64,000 nucleotides of DNA from Rhabdothermincola sediminis (GCF_014805525.1 NZ_JACFSZ010000007.1:62001-126000); one strand, 5' to 3'; counted from the first letter of the stretch, positions 1 through 9,760 are shown. A program made the numbers and translations. The notes: generated by a model not told the origin, from the letters alone.

Positions 1-364
1 TCGACTCGGGGTCGCGCAGCCACCGCCGCGCCCGGCCGGCCAGCATCCGAGGATGGCGGAGCAGCCACGCTGGCCGGCTGCGGGCCACCGCGGCGTTCCA
101 GCGCGCCAGGTGGCTCTCGACCACCGCCCGGCGGTCCCGGGTCAGGTGAACGTAGAGCGGGTCGTCCCCGTAGAGGCGCTCGAGTGTCCCGAGGAACCAC
201 ACCAAGCGGTTGTCGGCCTCGATGTGCTGATCCGGGTACTCGCAGCGGGCCACGAGCCGATCAGCCCGGCTCTCGTGACCGGCGGTGAAGTTCGTCGCAT
301 GGCCGAACGCCCGGATGATGGTGGTGGAGCCGGTTCGACCGGCGCACAGGATGAAGACTCGCAC
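1..364 (-). CDS. Sulfotransferase family protein, 3' end cut by window edge
   Basis: The gene reads leftward from a GTG at 362-364, with GGGAG about seven bases upstream, and runs off the window after about 121 codons. The N-terminus MRVFILCAGRTGSTTI is the glycine-rich loop that holds the 5'-phosphosulfate of PAPS. The segment HLTRDRRAVVESHLARW (residues 73-89) fits the 3'-phosphate-binding region. The family moves sulfate from PAPS onto sugar or other hydroxyl and amino groups. It is the first of seven sulfotransferase genes in the polysaccharide locus and is divergent from the one at 503. The acceptor cannot be read from the sequence, and the C-terminal half is not visible. Confidence 0.8.
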   Translation of the reverse strand, partial: MRVFILCAGRTGSTTIIRAFGHATNFTAGHESRADRLVARCEYPDQHIEADNRLVWFLGTLERLYGDDPLYVHLTRDRRAVVESHLARWNAAVARSRPAWLLRHPRMLAGRARRWLRDPES

Positions 365-502
365 GGTTGTCTCCCGACCGACGGCAGCGGCAGCCTGCAC
401 GGTCCGCCGAAGCGACCGACCCTACTAGAGTCGCCCGGACCCGACCCCGGCAGCCCGCGCCGCCGTCGCGACGCCAGCGGTCCTCGCCCTGACGAGAGCC
501 CG
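365..502. promoter_or_regulatory. Divergent intergenic region between two sulfotransferase genes
   Basis: These 138 bases separate two divergent sulfotransferase genes and should hold both promoters. A TACTAG/CTAGTA patch near 423-429 is the only AT-rich spot. On the minus strand TAGGGT overlaps it and is a reasonable -10 element. No clear -35 or operator is visible. Confidence 0.3.
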
Positions 503-1216
503 ATGATCGTCTCCCACCAGCACAAGTTCATCTTCGTGAAGACCCGAAAGACCGCGGGCACCAGCATCGAGGTCTTCCTCTCGTCCCTGGCCGGCCCCGA
601 CGCGGTCGTGACCCCCTTCACGGTCAGCGAAGGCATCGACCACCACCCCCGCAACTGGCACCGGCGGTTCAACCCGTGGCCCGAGGTAGCGGGCCGGCTC
701 CGCCGCACACGCTCGCTGCGAGGCAGCGGAGCCCGGGGCACGCTGGCTGACCTGCGGGCCGGGCGAGCGTTCTACAACCACATGCCCGCCCGGCTCATCA
801 TCGCCCGCCTGGGCCGGCGGGTGTGGGAGGAGTACTTCACCTTCTGCTTCGAGCGCGATCCGTGGGAGAAGACCGCGTCCTGGTACTGGTTCGCCACCCG
901 CGACGACCCCGACCGCCCACCGTTCGACCGGTGGGTCAGGACGGCGGAGCTGCCGAGCGACTGGGGTCTCTACACCATCGACGATCGGGTGGCCGTCGAC
1001 TTCGTCGGCCGCTTTGAATCCCTCCAGGCCGACCTTGAGGGCGTGCTGTCCATCCTCGGCCTGGACGTCCCGGTCGAGCTGCCACGGGCCAAGGGTGGCT
1101 TCCGACCGCAGGGAGATCCCGTGCAGTTCGATGCTGGCGCGAACCGGCGCATCGCCGCGGTGTTCGCCCGCGAGATCGAGACGTTCGGCTACCCCGACCG
1201 CTCTGCCGCGGACTGA
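503..1216 (+). CDS. Sulfotransferase family protein (237 aa)
   Basis: The chosen start is the ATG at 503 because homology to the paralogue at 12699 begins exactly there; the longer open frame upstream is antisense to the neighbouring gene. The PAPS 5'-phosphosulfate loop is KTRKTAGTSIE (residues 13-23), and the 3'-phosphate segment is FCFERDPWEKTASWYW (114-129), the layout of carbohydrate sulfotransferases of the Sulfotransfer_2 type. The protein is closely related to the product of 12699-13388: both open with MIVSHQH, and they share FTFCFERDPW and the C-terminal E-x-FGYP motif. It probably sulfates a sugar of the surface polymer in the cytoplasm before export; the acceptor is unknown. Confidence 0.85.
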   Translation: MIVSHQHKFIFVKTRKTAGTSIEVFLSSLAGPDAVVTPFTVSEGIDHHPRNWHRRFNPWPEVAGRLRRTRSLRGSGARGTLADLRAGRAFYNHMPARLIIARLGRRVWEEYFTFCFERDPWEKTASWYWFATRDDPDRPPFDRWVRTAELPSDWGLYTIDDRVAVDFVGRFESLQADLEGVLSILGLDVPVELPRAKGGFRPQGDPVQFDAGANRRIAAVFAREIETFGYPDRSAAD

Positions 1217-1223
1217 CCGCCGA

Positions 1224-1862
1224 TCAGCGCCGATCCCCGATCGGCCGGGCCGGCACCCCCACCACCGTCTCCCCGGCACCGACGTCTTCGGTGACCACGG
1301 CGCCTGCGCCGATCACCGCGCCGTCGCCGACCTGCACCCCGGGCAGCACGATGGACCCCGTCCCCAGGAAGACCCCGTCGCCCAACCGGACGTTGCCGTT
1401 GACCAGCGCCCCCGGACTCAGCGTGACGTAGTCGCCCACCACGCAGTCGTGCGACACCACCGCGTTGACGTTCAGGTGGGTGTGACGCCCCAGGGTCACG
1501 TTGGTCGTCAGCCGCGCCCCCGCGGCGAGAATCACCCCCGGCGCCAGCCGCAGGTCCGACCCGAGCGACGCCAGCGGGTGCACCAGCACCACCGCCTCCC
1601 GCCCACTCGCGCTGGCGGCCTCGTCCAGCCGCCGCCGGGCGGCAGGGGCGCCGATGCCGATCACGAACGCCGCGTCGTTGGCCTCCAGCCAGCCCGGCGG
1701 CCCGAGCACCCGCGCGCCGCGGCGCCCCACCAGCTCCCCGTCGGCCTCGTCCGCGAGGAACCCGAGGAACTCGTAGCTCGGTTCGACCGCGTTGACGGCC
1801 TCCACCACGTCGAGGGTCTCGCGACCGTGGCCGCCGGCTCCGATGATGACCAGGGGCTGCAT
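1224..1862 (-). CDS. PglD/NeuD-like sugar O- or N-acetyltransferase (212 aa)
   Basis: The N-terminal domain opens with PLVIIGAGGHGRETLDVV, the small nucleotide-sugar-binding fold of PglD/NeuD proteins. From about residue 90 the sequence turns into hexapeptide repeats (ILAAGARL, HLNVNAVV, GVFLGTGS, VIGAGAVV), the left-handed beta-helix that binds acetyl-CoA. PglD acetylates the 4-amino group of a UDP-4-amino-sugar. The gene lies 22 bases downstream of a PglC-like sugar-phosphate transferase, and a PglE-like aminotransferase sits at 5508, so N-acetylation of an amino sugar is the likely role. A NeuD-type O-acetyltransferase is the alternative. It converges on the sulfotransferase ending at 1216. 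Confidence 0.8.
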   Translation of the reverse strand: MQPLVIIGAGGHGRETLDVVEAVNAVEPSYEFLGFLADEADGELVGRRGARVLGPPGWLEANDAAFVIGIGAPAARRRLDEAASASGREAVVLVHPLASLGSDLRLAPGVILAAGARLTTNVTLGRHTHLNVNAVVSHDCVVGDYVTLSPGALVNGNVRLGDGVFLGTGSIVLPGVQVGDGAVIGAGAVVTEDVGAGETVVGVPARPIGDRR

Positions 1863-1884
1863 CGACCGTGTCCCGAGCGGACCG

Positions 1885-2508
1885 TCACCCCGCGGCCGGC
1901 GGCTCGGGTGACGGCGCCGCCAGCGGGTCGTCGGTGGGATGCCCTTCGGCTCCTTCCCCGGAGAGCATCACCCACAGGGTCCGCCCGATGATCCGCAGGT
2001 CGACCAGCAGCGACTGGGTGCGCACGTACTCGAGGTCGAGCTCGATGCGCTCCTCCCAGGCCAAGGCATTGCGGCCGTTCACCTGCGCCAGGCCGGTGAG
2101 GCCGGGGCGCACGTCGAGGCGGTGCCGCTGCCGATCCGTGTAGCGCTCAACCTGGTAGGCGAGCGCGGGGCGCGGTCCGACGATGCTCATCTCCCCGCGC
2201 CACACGTTGAGGAGCTGGGGAAGTTCGTCGAGCGAGAACCGCCGCAGCCACTTGCCGGCGGTGGTGATGCGGCTGGCGTCGGGGAAGATCGGGTTGTCGC
2301 CGGCGACCATCGTGCGGAACTTGAACACGGTGAACGGTCGCCCGCCCATGCCCACCCGCTCCTGGAGGAACAGCACCGGACCGCGGGAGGTGACCTTGAC
2401 CGCCAGCGCGCACAGCAGCCCCACCGCCAGGGCCGGGAGCCCCACCACGCACACGATGAACAGGTCGAGGACCCGCTTGCCGCGGTAGGGCCCGAATTCC
2501 TCAGGCAC
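1885..2508 (-). CDS. Initiating sugar-phosphate transferase, PglC/WbaP-type (207 aa)
   Basis: The GTG at 2506-2508 is preferred because GGAGGG lies just upstream and the family's start (KRVLDLFIVC) follows; the longer frame overlaps the epimerase. One membrane-inserted helix (residues 12-35) is followed by the conserved core QERVGMGGRPFTVFKFRTM and by SLDELPQLLNVWRGEMSIVG with the catalytic Asp-Glu pair. The enzyme moves a sugar-1-phosphate from a UDP-sugar onto undecaprenyl phosphate, the first membrane step of a repeat unit. Its length fits the small PglC class, which lacks the N-terminal membrane domains of WbaP. It overlaps the 3' end of the epimerase gene by eight bases, implying coupled translation. 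Confidence 0.88.
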   Translation of the reverse strand: MPEEFGPYRGKRVLDLFIVCVVGLPALAVGLLCALAVKVTSRGPVLFLQERVGMGGRPFTVFKFRTMVAGDNPIFPDASRITTAGKWLRRFSLDELPQLLNVWRGEMSIVGPRPALAYQVERYTDRQRHRLDVRPGLTGLAQVNGRNALAWEERIELDLEYVRTQSLLVDLRIIGRTLWVMLSGEGAEGHPTDDPLAAPSPEPPAAG

Positions 2509-3445
2509 GCGCCGCCCTCCTCGAACGGAACCACTCGACGGTCGCCCGCAGCCCCGCCTCGAAACCGACGGGCTCCACGTCGGGGAACAGCTCACGCAGC
2601 CTCGTCGAGTCGGCCTGGGAGTGGCGGACATCGCCGGGGCGGGGTGGCTGGTGCTCGACCTCGAGGGGAGCATCGAGGATGTCCCGCAAGAGCGCCACCA
2701 CCGACAGCAGGTCGATGCGGGAGCCGAACGCGAGGTTCACGGGGCCTTCACAGGTGACCCGGCGCGCCACGGCATCGGTGAGCACCTCGGTGACCGTGCC
2801 CACGAAGGTGAAGTCCCGGGACTGGCAGCCGTCACCGTGGATCGGCAGCGGCCGGTCGCCGAGCGCGGCGTCCACGAAGGCCGGGATCACCGCTGCGTAG
2901 TCGTGCCCGGCCGGCTGCAGGGGGCCGAACACGTTGAAAAAGCGGAAGGCGAGCACCGGCAGGCCGAAGGAACGCTGGTAGGCCAGCGCGTAGGACTCGG
3001 TGGCCAGCTTGCTGGCCGCATAGGGGCTCACCGGCATCGGCGCCAGGTGCTCCCGCTTGGGCAGCTCGGGATTCGCGCCGTAGACGGACGACGACGACGC
3101 CACCACGACGTGCGCGCCGCCGGCCCGGCGGGCGGCTTCGAGCACCTCGACCGTCCCGGTGGCGTTGACCAGATGGGTGCGGACCGGATCGGCCAGCGAG
3201 CGGGGCACGGAACCACGAGCGGCGAGGTGCACGACGGTCGACGCGCCCGCGCAGACCCGGTCGAGCATCGCCGCGTCGAGGATCGAGCCTTCGATCAGCT
3301 CGACGTCGAGACCCTCCAGGTTGCCCGGTGAGCCGGTCGAGAAGTCGTCGAGGACGGTGACCTCGGTGACGTCGGGATGGTCCAGCAGGCGGCGGCAGAG
3401 GTTGCCGCCGATGAACCCCGCCCCACCGGTGACAACGACCTTCAC
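2501..3445 (-). CDS. NAD-dependent sugar epimerase/dehydratase (314 aa)
   Basis: This is an extended short-chain dehydrogenase/reductase acting on nucleotide sugars. The N-terminus KVVVTGGAGFIGGNL is the NAD-binding GxxGxxG motif and SPYAASKLATE near the middle carries the YxxxK catalytic pair. LDDFSTG and RFFNVFGP are typical of UDP-glucose/UDP-GlcNAc 4-epimerases. The start is the GTG at 3443-3445, which overlaps the stop of the upstream sulfotransferase (GTGA), and the 3' end overlaps the PglC-like gene. It probably supplies an epimerised sugar for the repeat unit. The exact substrate (GalE, WbpP or another) cannot be settled from the sequence. Confidence 0.85.
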   Translation of the reverse strand: MKVVVTGGAGFIGGNLCRRLLDHPDVTEVTVLDDFSTGSPGNLEGLDVELIEGSILDAAMLDRVCAGASTVVHLAARGSVPRSLADPVRTHLVNATGTVEVLEAARRAGGAHVVVASSSSVYGANPELPKREHLAPMPVSPYAASKLATESYALAYQRSFGLPVLAFRFFNVFGPLQPAGHDYAAVIPAFVDAALGDRPLPIHGDGCQSRDFTFVGTVTEVLTDAVARRVTCEGPVNLAFGSRIDLLSVVALLRDILDAPLEVEHQPPRPGDVRHSQADSTRLRELFPDVEPVGFEAGLRATVEWFRSRRAARA

Positions 3446-4122
3446 AGCTCGTACCCGTACCGCTCGGCGGTGCGGGCCAAGCGGTCCCGCAGCGCACCGG
3501 CCGGCAGGTCGTCGAAGGCGAGCGCCGCCCGGGTCTTGGTGTTGGTGGTGGTCGGCACCGCGGCGAGGGCCTGGTCGATCCGAGCCTGCTCCACGGCCAG
3601 CCCGAGCGTGCGCAGGATCTCCTCGATCCGTTCCGGGACCTGCTCCACCTGGTAGCGCAGCACGGCGTATGGCTCGCAGCGCTCGTTCCAGTCGACGTAC
3701 CAGCGCATCGAGTCCGCCACCTCGTCCCCGGTGATCTCGAAGTGCTTGGCCACGAACGAGATGGACCGCTTCGGGTCGAGCTGCTGGGAGAACCGGTGCA
3801 CACCCACGAACGAGTTGATGGTGGCCATCGGCTCGCGGGTCTGGTGCAGCACCACGCCCCGGTAGTGGGCGAGGTAGGGCACCGCCAACCACGACGCGTC
3901 CCCCTGGAGGGTCCGGCTGGCCGTCACCCCCCGCTTGGAGAACACCGCTTCGTGGCCGCAGCGCACCCCCATCTCGCGCAGCAGCTTGGCGATGTACGCC
4001 GTGCCGCAACGGCCGGTGCCCACGATCACGAACCCCGGGAGCATCGACCGAGGGAGGCGCAGCACCAGCTCGCGGGGGAGAGTGCGGGAGACCTTCTTGG
4101 CCGTGTCGGCCAGCAGCGCCAT
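3442..4122 (-). CDS. Sulfotransferase family protein (226 aa)
   Basis: A P-loop-like PAPS site FVIVGTGRCGTAYIAKLL lies at residues 31-48, and the 3'-phosphate segment is LHQTREPMATINSFV near residue 92. A basic, amphipathic N-terminus (KKVSRTLPRELVLRLPRS) precedes the first strand. The gene lies between a methyltransferase and an epimerase in a tightly packed minus-strand operon: two bases after 4125-5402, and in a four-base overlap with the epimerase. This suggests one transcript for making a modified sugar unit. The acceptor is unknown. Confidence 0.8.
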   Translation of the reverse strand: MALLADTAKKVSRTLPRELVLRLPRSMLPGFVIVGTGRCGTAYIAKLLREMGVRCGHEAVFSKRGVTASRTLQGDASWLAVPYLAHYRGVVLHQTREPMATINSFVGVHRFSQQLDPKRSISFVAKHFEITGDEVADSMRWYVDWNERCEPYAVLRYQVEQVPERIEEILRTLGLAVEQARIDQALAAVPTTTNTKTRAALAFDDLPAGALRDRLARTAERYGYEL

Positions 4123-4124
4123 GG

Positions 4125-5402
4125 TCAGGCCCTCCCGCGCAGCAGGTAGACGGGCCGCCCCTGCCCCACCGTGCCGAGCAACGTGTGCTCGGTGAGTCCG
4201 GTCTCGCGCTGGACGAGCTCACGGAACTCGTCGGGGTCGGGGTTGCGGTACGCCCGCTGCATCTGCCGCTCCGTCGGCAGGTGGGGCTCGAACACCAGGT
4301 AGCGGGTGCGCAGGCGCCGCAGCAGGCCGAGCAGCTCCTGGTAGCTGGTCTCCGCCTTCAGGAAATGGTGGAACACGTTCAACGCCAGCACCACCTCGAA
4401 CTCGCCGAGATCCTTCACGTCGGTGATGGAGCCGCCCCAGATTTCGAACCGTCGCTCGAGGGCGTCGCGCAGCGCGGCGAGAAAGTAGAGCTGCTTCTCG
4501 GACCGCTCCGATGCGATGGGTGAGAACCCGACGGCTTCGAAGCGGTGGCAGAAGTACCCCCAGTTCGCCCCGATGTCGAGCAGCCGCCCCTCCCGCACCG
4601 GCAGGGCGTCGAGGATGAGATCGAACCGCTCGCCGTCGTGGCTGTAGGGCACGTCCGCCAGGTCGGGGTGCAGGAGCGGCTGGTACGCCCGGCCACCCTC
4701 GGCCTCGTTGACGTAGGCCCGGATCTCCCCGCTCATCCGGTACCAGTCCTGATGCCGGGCGGCGACCCGGACCGGGAGCCGCTCGACGCCGAGGGCCCGG
4801 GCGATGGCGAAACGGTGGATGCCCTCGACGAACACGAGCCGCCCGAAGCGGTCGAAGGCCACCAGCACCTCCTCCCAGGGCTTGCCGTCAGCGAGCTCGT
4901 CCTGCGAGCGGAAGCCCTCCACCCGGATGCGATCGGCGAGCTCGTCCCAGCGGGCACCGAGCCGGGCGATGTCCTCGGGGGTGCGGTAGCGGTGCTGGGG
5001 CCCGTCGCGCTCGATACGGGCCCGCATCTCGGCGGCGAAGCGGGTGTCGTCCCACGCCTTGCCCTCGGCGTAGCGCTCCCGGGCCGCGCCGACGAAGGGG
5101 TGGGCGTCGATGGGCTCGACGTCGAGATCCCAGTCGCCCCCCCGGACCTGGCCGATCGCGTTCCGGGCCGACCCGGGGATGAGCTCGCGGACCGCGTCGG
5201 GCCGCAGGCGCCGGTGCACCTGGGCAGGATCGACCCACAGCAGGCGGGTGGGATCGACACCGGCCTGGCTGCGCGCCACCTGCCGGCGCAGGTGACGTCG
5301 CCAGACCACCGCGCCGGCGCGGCTGACCACCGGTTCGACCACCGGGACCTTCCGGATGGCCCGGCGGACTCGCCGGGCGCGCTTTTCGAACTTCGACACC
5401 AA
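4125..5402 (-). CDS. ParB-like domain fused to SAM-dependent methyltransferase (425 aa)
   Basis: Two parts are visible. Around residues 179-213 the sequence VAFDRFGRLVFVEGIHRFAI and the following ALGVERLPVRV resemble the ParB/sulfiredoxin fold (the G-x-HR motif). From residue 274, LLDIGANWGYFCHRF is motif I of a class I SAM methyltransferase, with VLALNVFHHF as a later core strand. The N-terminal 60 residues are strongly basic. The start is either the TTG at 5402 or the adjacent GTG at 5399. It heads the minus-strand operon running through the sulfotransferase, epimerase, PglC and PglD genes, so methylation of a sugar or polymer end is plausible. The job of the ParB-like part is unknown; DNA partitioning is unlikely in this setting. 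Confidence 0.75.
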   Translation of the reverse strand: MVSKFEKRARRVRRAIRKVPVVEPVVSRAGAVVWRRHLRRQVARSQAGVDPTRLLWVDPAQVHRRLRPDAVRELIPGSARNAIGQVRGGDWDLDVEPIDAHPFVGAARERYAEGKAWDDTRFAAEMRARIERDGPQHRYRTPEDIARLGARWDELADRIRVEGFRSQDELADGKPWEEVLVAFDRFGRLVFVEGIHRFAIARALGVERLPVRVAARHQDWYRMSGEIRAYVNEAEGGRAYQPLLHPDLADVPYSHDGERFDLILDALPVREGRLLDIGANWGYFCHRFEAVGFSPIASERSEKQLYFLAALRDALERRFEIWGGSITDVKDLGEFEVVLALNVFHHFLKAETSYQELLGLLRRLRTRYLVFEPHLPTERQMQRAYRNPDPDEFRELVQRETGLTEHTLLGTVGQGRPVYLLRGRA

Positions 5403-5507
5403 GGCGCAGGACTCCCGTGGCGGGCTCGACCGGGCGGCGGCCGGGTCGGTCTCATCGGACCGGGCCCGAAGGCCCGCCGGTTGAGCTGCACTACCCTACT
5501 GCGCCCG

Positions 5508-6649
<1,142 letters not shown>

Positions 6650-6653
<4 letters not shown>

Positions 6654-7771
6654 CCACCCGGGTCCTCTGGCTCGTGAAGGGCCTGGGCCCCGGCGGCGCG
6701 GAGCAGCTGCTCGTGAACCAGGCGCAGGCCACCGATCGCCGCGCGCTGGAGGTCGAGGCCGCCTACCTGGTTCCCTGGAAAGACCACCTGGTCCCGCGGC
6801 TCGAAGAGCAAGGCGTGGTGGTGACCTGCCTCGACAGCAGCCGGGAATGGGACCTGCGCTGGGCCTGGCGGCTCCGCCGGCGACTGCGGGAGCACCCCGT
6901 GCAGGTGATCCACAACCACTCCCCGCTCGTGGCCTCGGTCACCCGGCTCCTGGTGCGCACCTTGCCCCGACGGGAGCGGCCGGCGCTGGTGTACACCGAG
7001 CACAACCGCTGGCCCCGCCACAACCGGCTCACCCGACTGGCCAACCGGCTCACCTACCGGCTCGACGACGCCCAGCTGTGCGTCTCCGAAGACGTACGTG
7101 AGACCATCCCGCCCCGTTTGCGGCCACGGGTCCGGGTGCTGGTACACGGCGTCGACGTGGAGGCCATCCGCGCCCAGCGGGCCAGCCGGGACGACGTCCG
7201 CCGCGAGCTGGGGATCGCCCCGACCGAGGTCGTCGTAGGCATCGTGGCCAACTTCCGTCGCGAGAAGGCCTACGAGGTCTGGCTCGACGCCGCCGCCGAG
7301 GCCCTCCGCTCCCCCGTCCCACTCCGGTTCGTCTCCGTCGGGCAGGGGCCCCTCGAGGAGGAGATGCGCGCCCGGCTGGCCTCGATGGGCCTGGGCGAGC
7401 GGGTGACGATCCTCGGCTACCGCGACGACGCCGTGCGGGTGATGAGCGGGTTCGACATCTTCACCCTCACCTCCCGCCACGAAGGCCTCCCTGTGGCATT
7501 GATGGACGCGCTGGCGCTCGGGCTTCCCGTCGTGGCCACCGCCGTGGGCGGGATCCCCCAGGCGATCACCGACGGCGTCGAGGGTCGCCTCGTGCCCCCT
7601 GACGACCCACAGGCGCTGGCCACGGCCTACGTCAAGGTGGCGAGCGACCCCCAGCGGCTGGCCGGCATGGCGGCAGCCGCGGCCGAGCGAGGCCGCTCGT
7701 TCGGCATGGAGCGCCCGGCCCGCGAGCTCGGCGCGCTCTACGAGTCTCTCGCCGCCAGCAAGCGCCGGTAG
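6650..7771 (+). CDS. GT4 family glycosyltransferase (373 aa)
   Basis: The GTG at 6650 overlaps the aminotransferase stop (GTGA), so the two are translationally coupled. The fold is GT-B: the N-terminal domain starts TTRVLWLVKGLGPGGAEQLL, and the C-terminal domain has VGIVANFRREKAYEVWL, then FTLTSRHEGLPVALMDALA with the E-x7-E motif that grips the donor nucleotide diphosphate. It adds one sugar to a lipid-linked unit at the cytoplasmic face. The donor and linkage cannot be read. The 3' end overlaps the convergent glycosyltransferase gene by 34 bases. Confidence 0.88.
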
Positions 7772-8916
7772 ACGTCCAGGGTGGTCGACACCACCCGTTG
7801 CTGGTCGAACTCACGCAACGCCTTGCACCGTGCCTCGCGGCCCATCGCCTCGCGGCGGGACGCATCGGCCACCATCCCCGCCAGCGCCTCGGCCAGCGCG
7901 GCCACGGCACCCACCCGTACGAGCAACCCGTTGACGCCGTGGTCGACCACCTGCCGGCACCCTCGGATGTCGGTGGCCACGACCGGCAGGCCCATGGCGG
8001 CCGCCTCCATCGCCGACCGAGGAAAGCCCTCCCGGCGCGAGGCCAGCACGTAGAGGTCCATCGCGGCGTACAGCCGTTCGACATCGTCACGGTGGCCGAG
8101 GAACCGCACCCCGTGCTCGCGCTCGGCCCACGCCAGCAGATCCGGTGGCAGGGCATCGCCCTTGTCGGGGTCCGACGGTCCCACGACCATCAGCCGGGCC
8201 TCGGGCCGCCAGCGGCGCACCAGCGAAAACGCGTCCAGCAGGTCAACGTAGCCCTTCTCGGCCACCAGGCGACCGACCGCGCCGATCAGCACCTCGTCGG
8301 GTCCCACCCCCAGCTCTGCCCGCATCCGCGCACGGCCGGCAGCGCCGATCGTGGCCGGGTCGAACCGCTTGAGGTCGATCCCGTTGCCGAGCAGGTGCAA
8401 ACGCTGCGCGGGCACCCGGAGGCGGCGCAGCACCGGCAGATCCTCCTCGTTCTGCAGCAGCTCCGCCTGCGAGCACGCCGCAGCCATCCGCTCGAGGGAG
8501 TAGACGAGGGCCCGCTTGGGGACGGGGTCCTCAGGCAGCGCGTAGAGACCGTGGACCGTGTTGACCACCACCGGGACCCCGGCCAACCGGGCAGCGATCC
8601 GCCCGTACACCCCCGGCTTCGGGTTGTGGGTGTGAACGATGTCCGGCTTCAGATCCCGGAACACCGCGAGGAGCTCGGCCAACGCCAGGGCATCCCGATG
8701 CGGGGCCATCTCCCGGGTAGCGTGCCGCAGGGCCACGTGGCCGATGCCCATCTGCTCCAGCCGGGCGACGTGCGGCCCTGGCGCGGAAGCCCCGAACACC
8801 TCGAAGCCGGCCTCCGCGAAGGCACGGAGCTGCGGGCCGAGCAGCCAGTCGAGGCTCATGTCGGTGGTGGTGACGTGGATGAGCCGTGGTCGGTCGCGCC
8901 CCGCAGGCCGGGTCAC
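7738..8916 (-). CDS. GT4 family glycosyltransferase (392 aa)
   Basis: This is a GT-B fold enzyme with IVHTHNPKPGVYGRIAA in the N-terminal domain, the typical VNTVHGLYALPED loop, and the C-terminal donor site LASRREGFPRSAMEAAAMGL. Such proteins resemble PglA/WbpH-type transferases that add the second sugar of a repeat unit. The start GTG overlaps the stop of the upstream deacetylase gene by four bases, so the two are probably one transcript from the divergent promoter near 9750. The 3' end overlaps the opposite gene. Confidence 0.87.
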   Translation of the reverse strand: MTRPAGRDRPRLIHVTTTDMSLDWLLGPQLRAFAEAGFEVFGASAPGPHVARLEQMGIGHVALRHATREMAPHRDALALAELLAVFRDLKPDIVHTHNPKPGVYGRIAARLAGVPVVVNTVHGLYALPEDPVPKRALVYSLERMAAACSQAELLQNEEDLPVLRRLRVPAQRLHLLGNGIDLKRFDPATIGAAGRARMRAELGVGPDEVLIGAVGRLVAEKGYVDLLDAFSLVRRWRPEARLMVVGPSDPDKGDALPPDLLAWAEREHGVRFLGHRDDVERLYAAMDLYVLASRREGFPRSAMEAAAMGLPVVATDIRGCRQVVDHGVNGLLVRVGAVAALAEALAGMVADASRREAMGREARCKALREFDQQRVVSTTLDVYRRLLAARDS

Positions 8917-9725
8917 CTCGTCGCCCCCGCGTAGCGCCGCCGGTTCAGCACCCGGCGGGCCGTGTCCTCGAAGCCCATCCCGCCCCGCGCCTTGCGGGCG
9001 AACCAGCGCATACCGTCGGACACCTGCACGGGCGAGCGGGCCAGGCGGTGGGGATCGGTGAGCCCCGGCACGTTGGCCTTCGTGCCGGCCAGGGCCGCGG
9101 AGCGGAACCGGGCCCGCACCTGCGCGTCCGCGTCAGGTGACGGCTCCAGCGCCTTCGGGTAGGCGAAGTGCGCCACCTGCACCCCGGTGTGCTCGCCGAT
9201 CAGCTCGACCGAACGGTCCAGCTCGCTGGCCACCTCACCGGCGGGGAGGCGATCGAGCAACACGTGCGAGTGGGTGTGGGAGCCGAGCGTGACCAGGCCG
9301 GTGGACACCATCTCGCGCACCCCAGCCCAGGACAGCGCGCCCCCGTCACCCCAGATCGTGCGGGGCCCGTCCACGAACCCCGTGGCCAGGTACACGGTCG
9401 CCGGCAGGCGGTACCGCACGAGTATGGGCAGCGCGTGCTCGACCAGGTCAGCCGTGCCGTCGTCGAAGGTCAGCACCACCGCGCCGGCGGGCATGGGGTG
9501 GCGGCCGGCGAGCACCTCGAGCGCGGTGTCCAGGTCGAGGACGCTCGCCTGCTCGGCCAGGAACGCGGCCTGCTCCTCGAACAGGTCGACGGGCAGGTCC
9601 ACCGAGCTCGCCCGGCCACCACCGACGCAGTGGTAGATGAGCACCACCACGCCCGGCGCGCGAGGTCGGAGGACGTCCACCGTGGCGGCGGTGCCCTTCA
9701 GGACCTGGCGAGCGAACGACGACAT
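8913..9725 (-). CDS. Polysaccharide deacetylase, NodB-type (270 aa)
   Basis: The NodB homology domain is clear. VVLTFDDGTADLVEHA holds motif 1 with the catalytic-base and metal-binding aspartates, and LGSHTHSHVLLDRLP holds motif 2 (H-x3-H). Family members remove N- or O-acetyl groups from sugars using a divalent metal. No clear cleavable signal peptide is visible, so the enzyme may act in the cytoplasm on the lipid-linked sugar or be anchored by its first segment. It is first in a minus-strand pair with a GT4 enzyme and is divergent from a second GT4 gene across a 43-base palindromic promoter. Confidence 0.88.
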   Translation of the reverse strand: MSSFARQVLKGTAATVDVLRPRAPGVVVLIYHCVGGGRASSVDLPVDLFEEQAAFLAEQASVLDLDTALEVLAGRHPMPAGAVVLTFDDGTADLVEHALPILVRYRLPATVYLATGFVDGPRTIWGDGGALSWAGVREMVSTGLVTLGSHTHSHVLLDRLPAGEVASELDRSVELIGEHTGVQVAHFAYPKALEPSPDADAQVRARFRSAALAGTKANVPGLTDPHRLARSPVQVSDGMRWFARKARGGMGFEDTARRVLNRRRYAGATR

Positions 9726-9741
9726 GGCGACCGTGGCGCAG

Positions 9742-9760
9742 GAGTGTAGGACCTACACTC
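9742..9760. promoter_or_regulatory. 19-bp perfect palindrome carrying back-to-back -10 hexamers
   Basis: The arms GAGTGTAGG and CCTACACTC flank a single central A. The palindrome is in the middle of the 43-base gap between the deacetylase (start 9725, minus) and a glycosyltransferase (ATG 9769, plus). Each arm contains TACACT read outward: plus-strand 9754-9759, which places a start site almost on the ATG, and minus-strand 9748-9743. It therefore reads both as a symmetric double promoter core and as a possible operator for a dimeric regulator. The dual function is inference; the symmetry is directly visible. Confidence 0.6.

Noticed and set aside
2501-4222. Apparent sulfotransferase-epimerase fusion in one frame
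   Set aside because: The upstream part of that frame is a shadow of the sulfotransferase gene at 3442-4122; the epimerase starts at its own GTG at 3445.
4545-5507. Long N-terminal extension of the DegT aminotransferase
   Set aside because: It is antisense to the methyltransferase gene; the family's sequence starts at the ATG at 5508.
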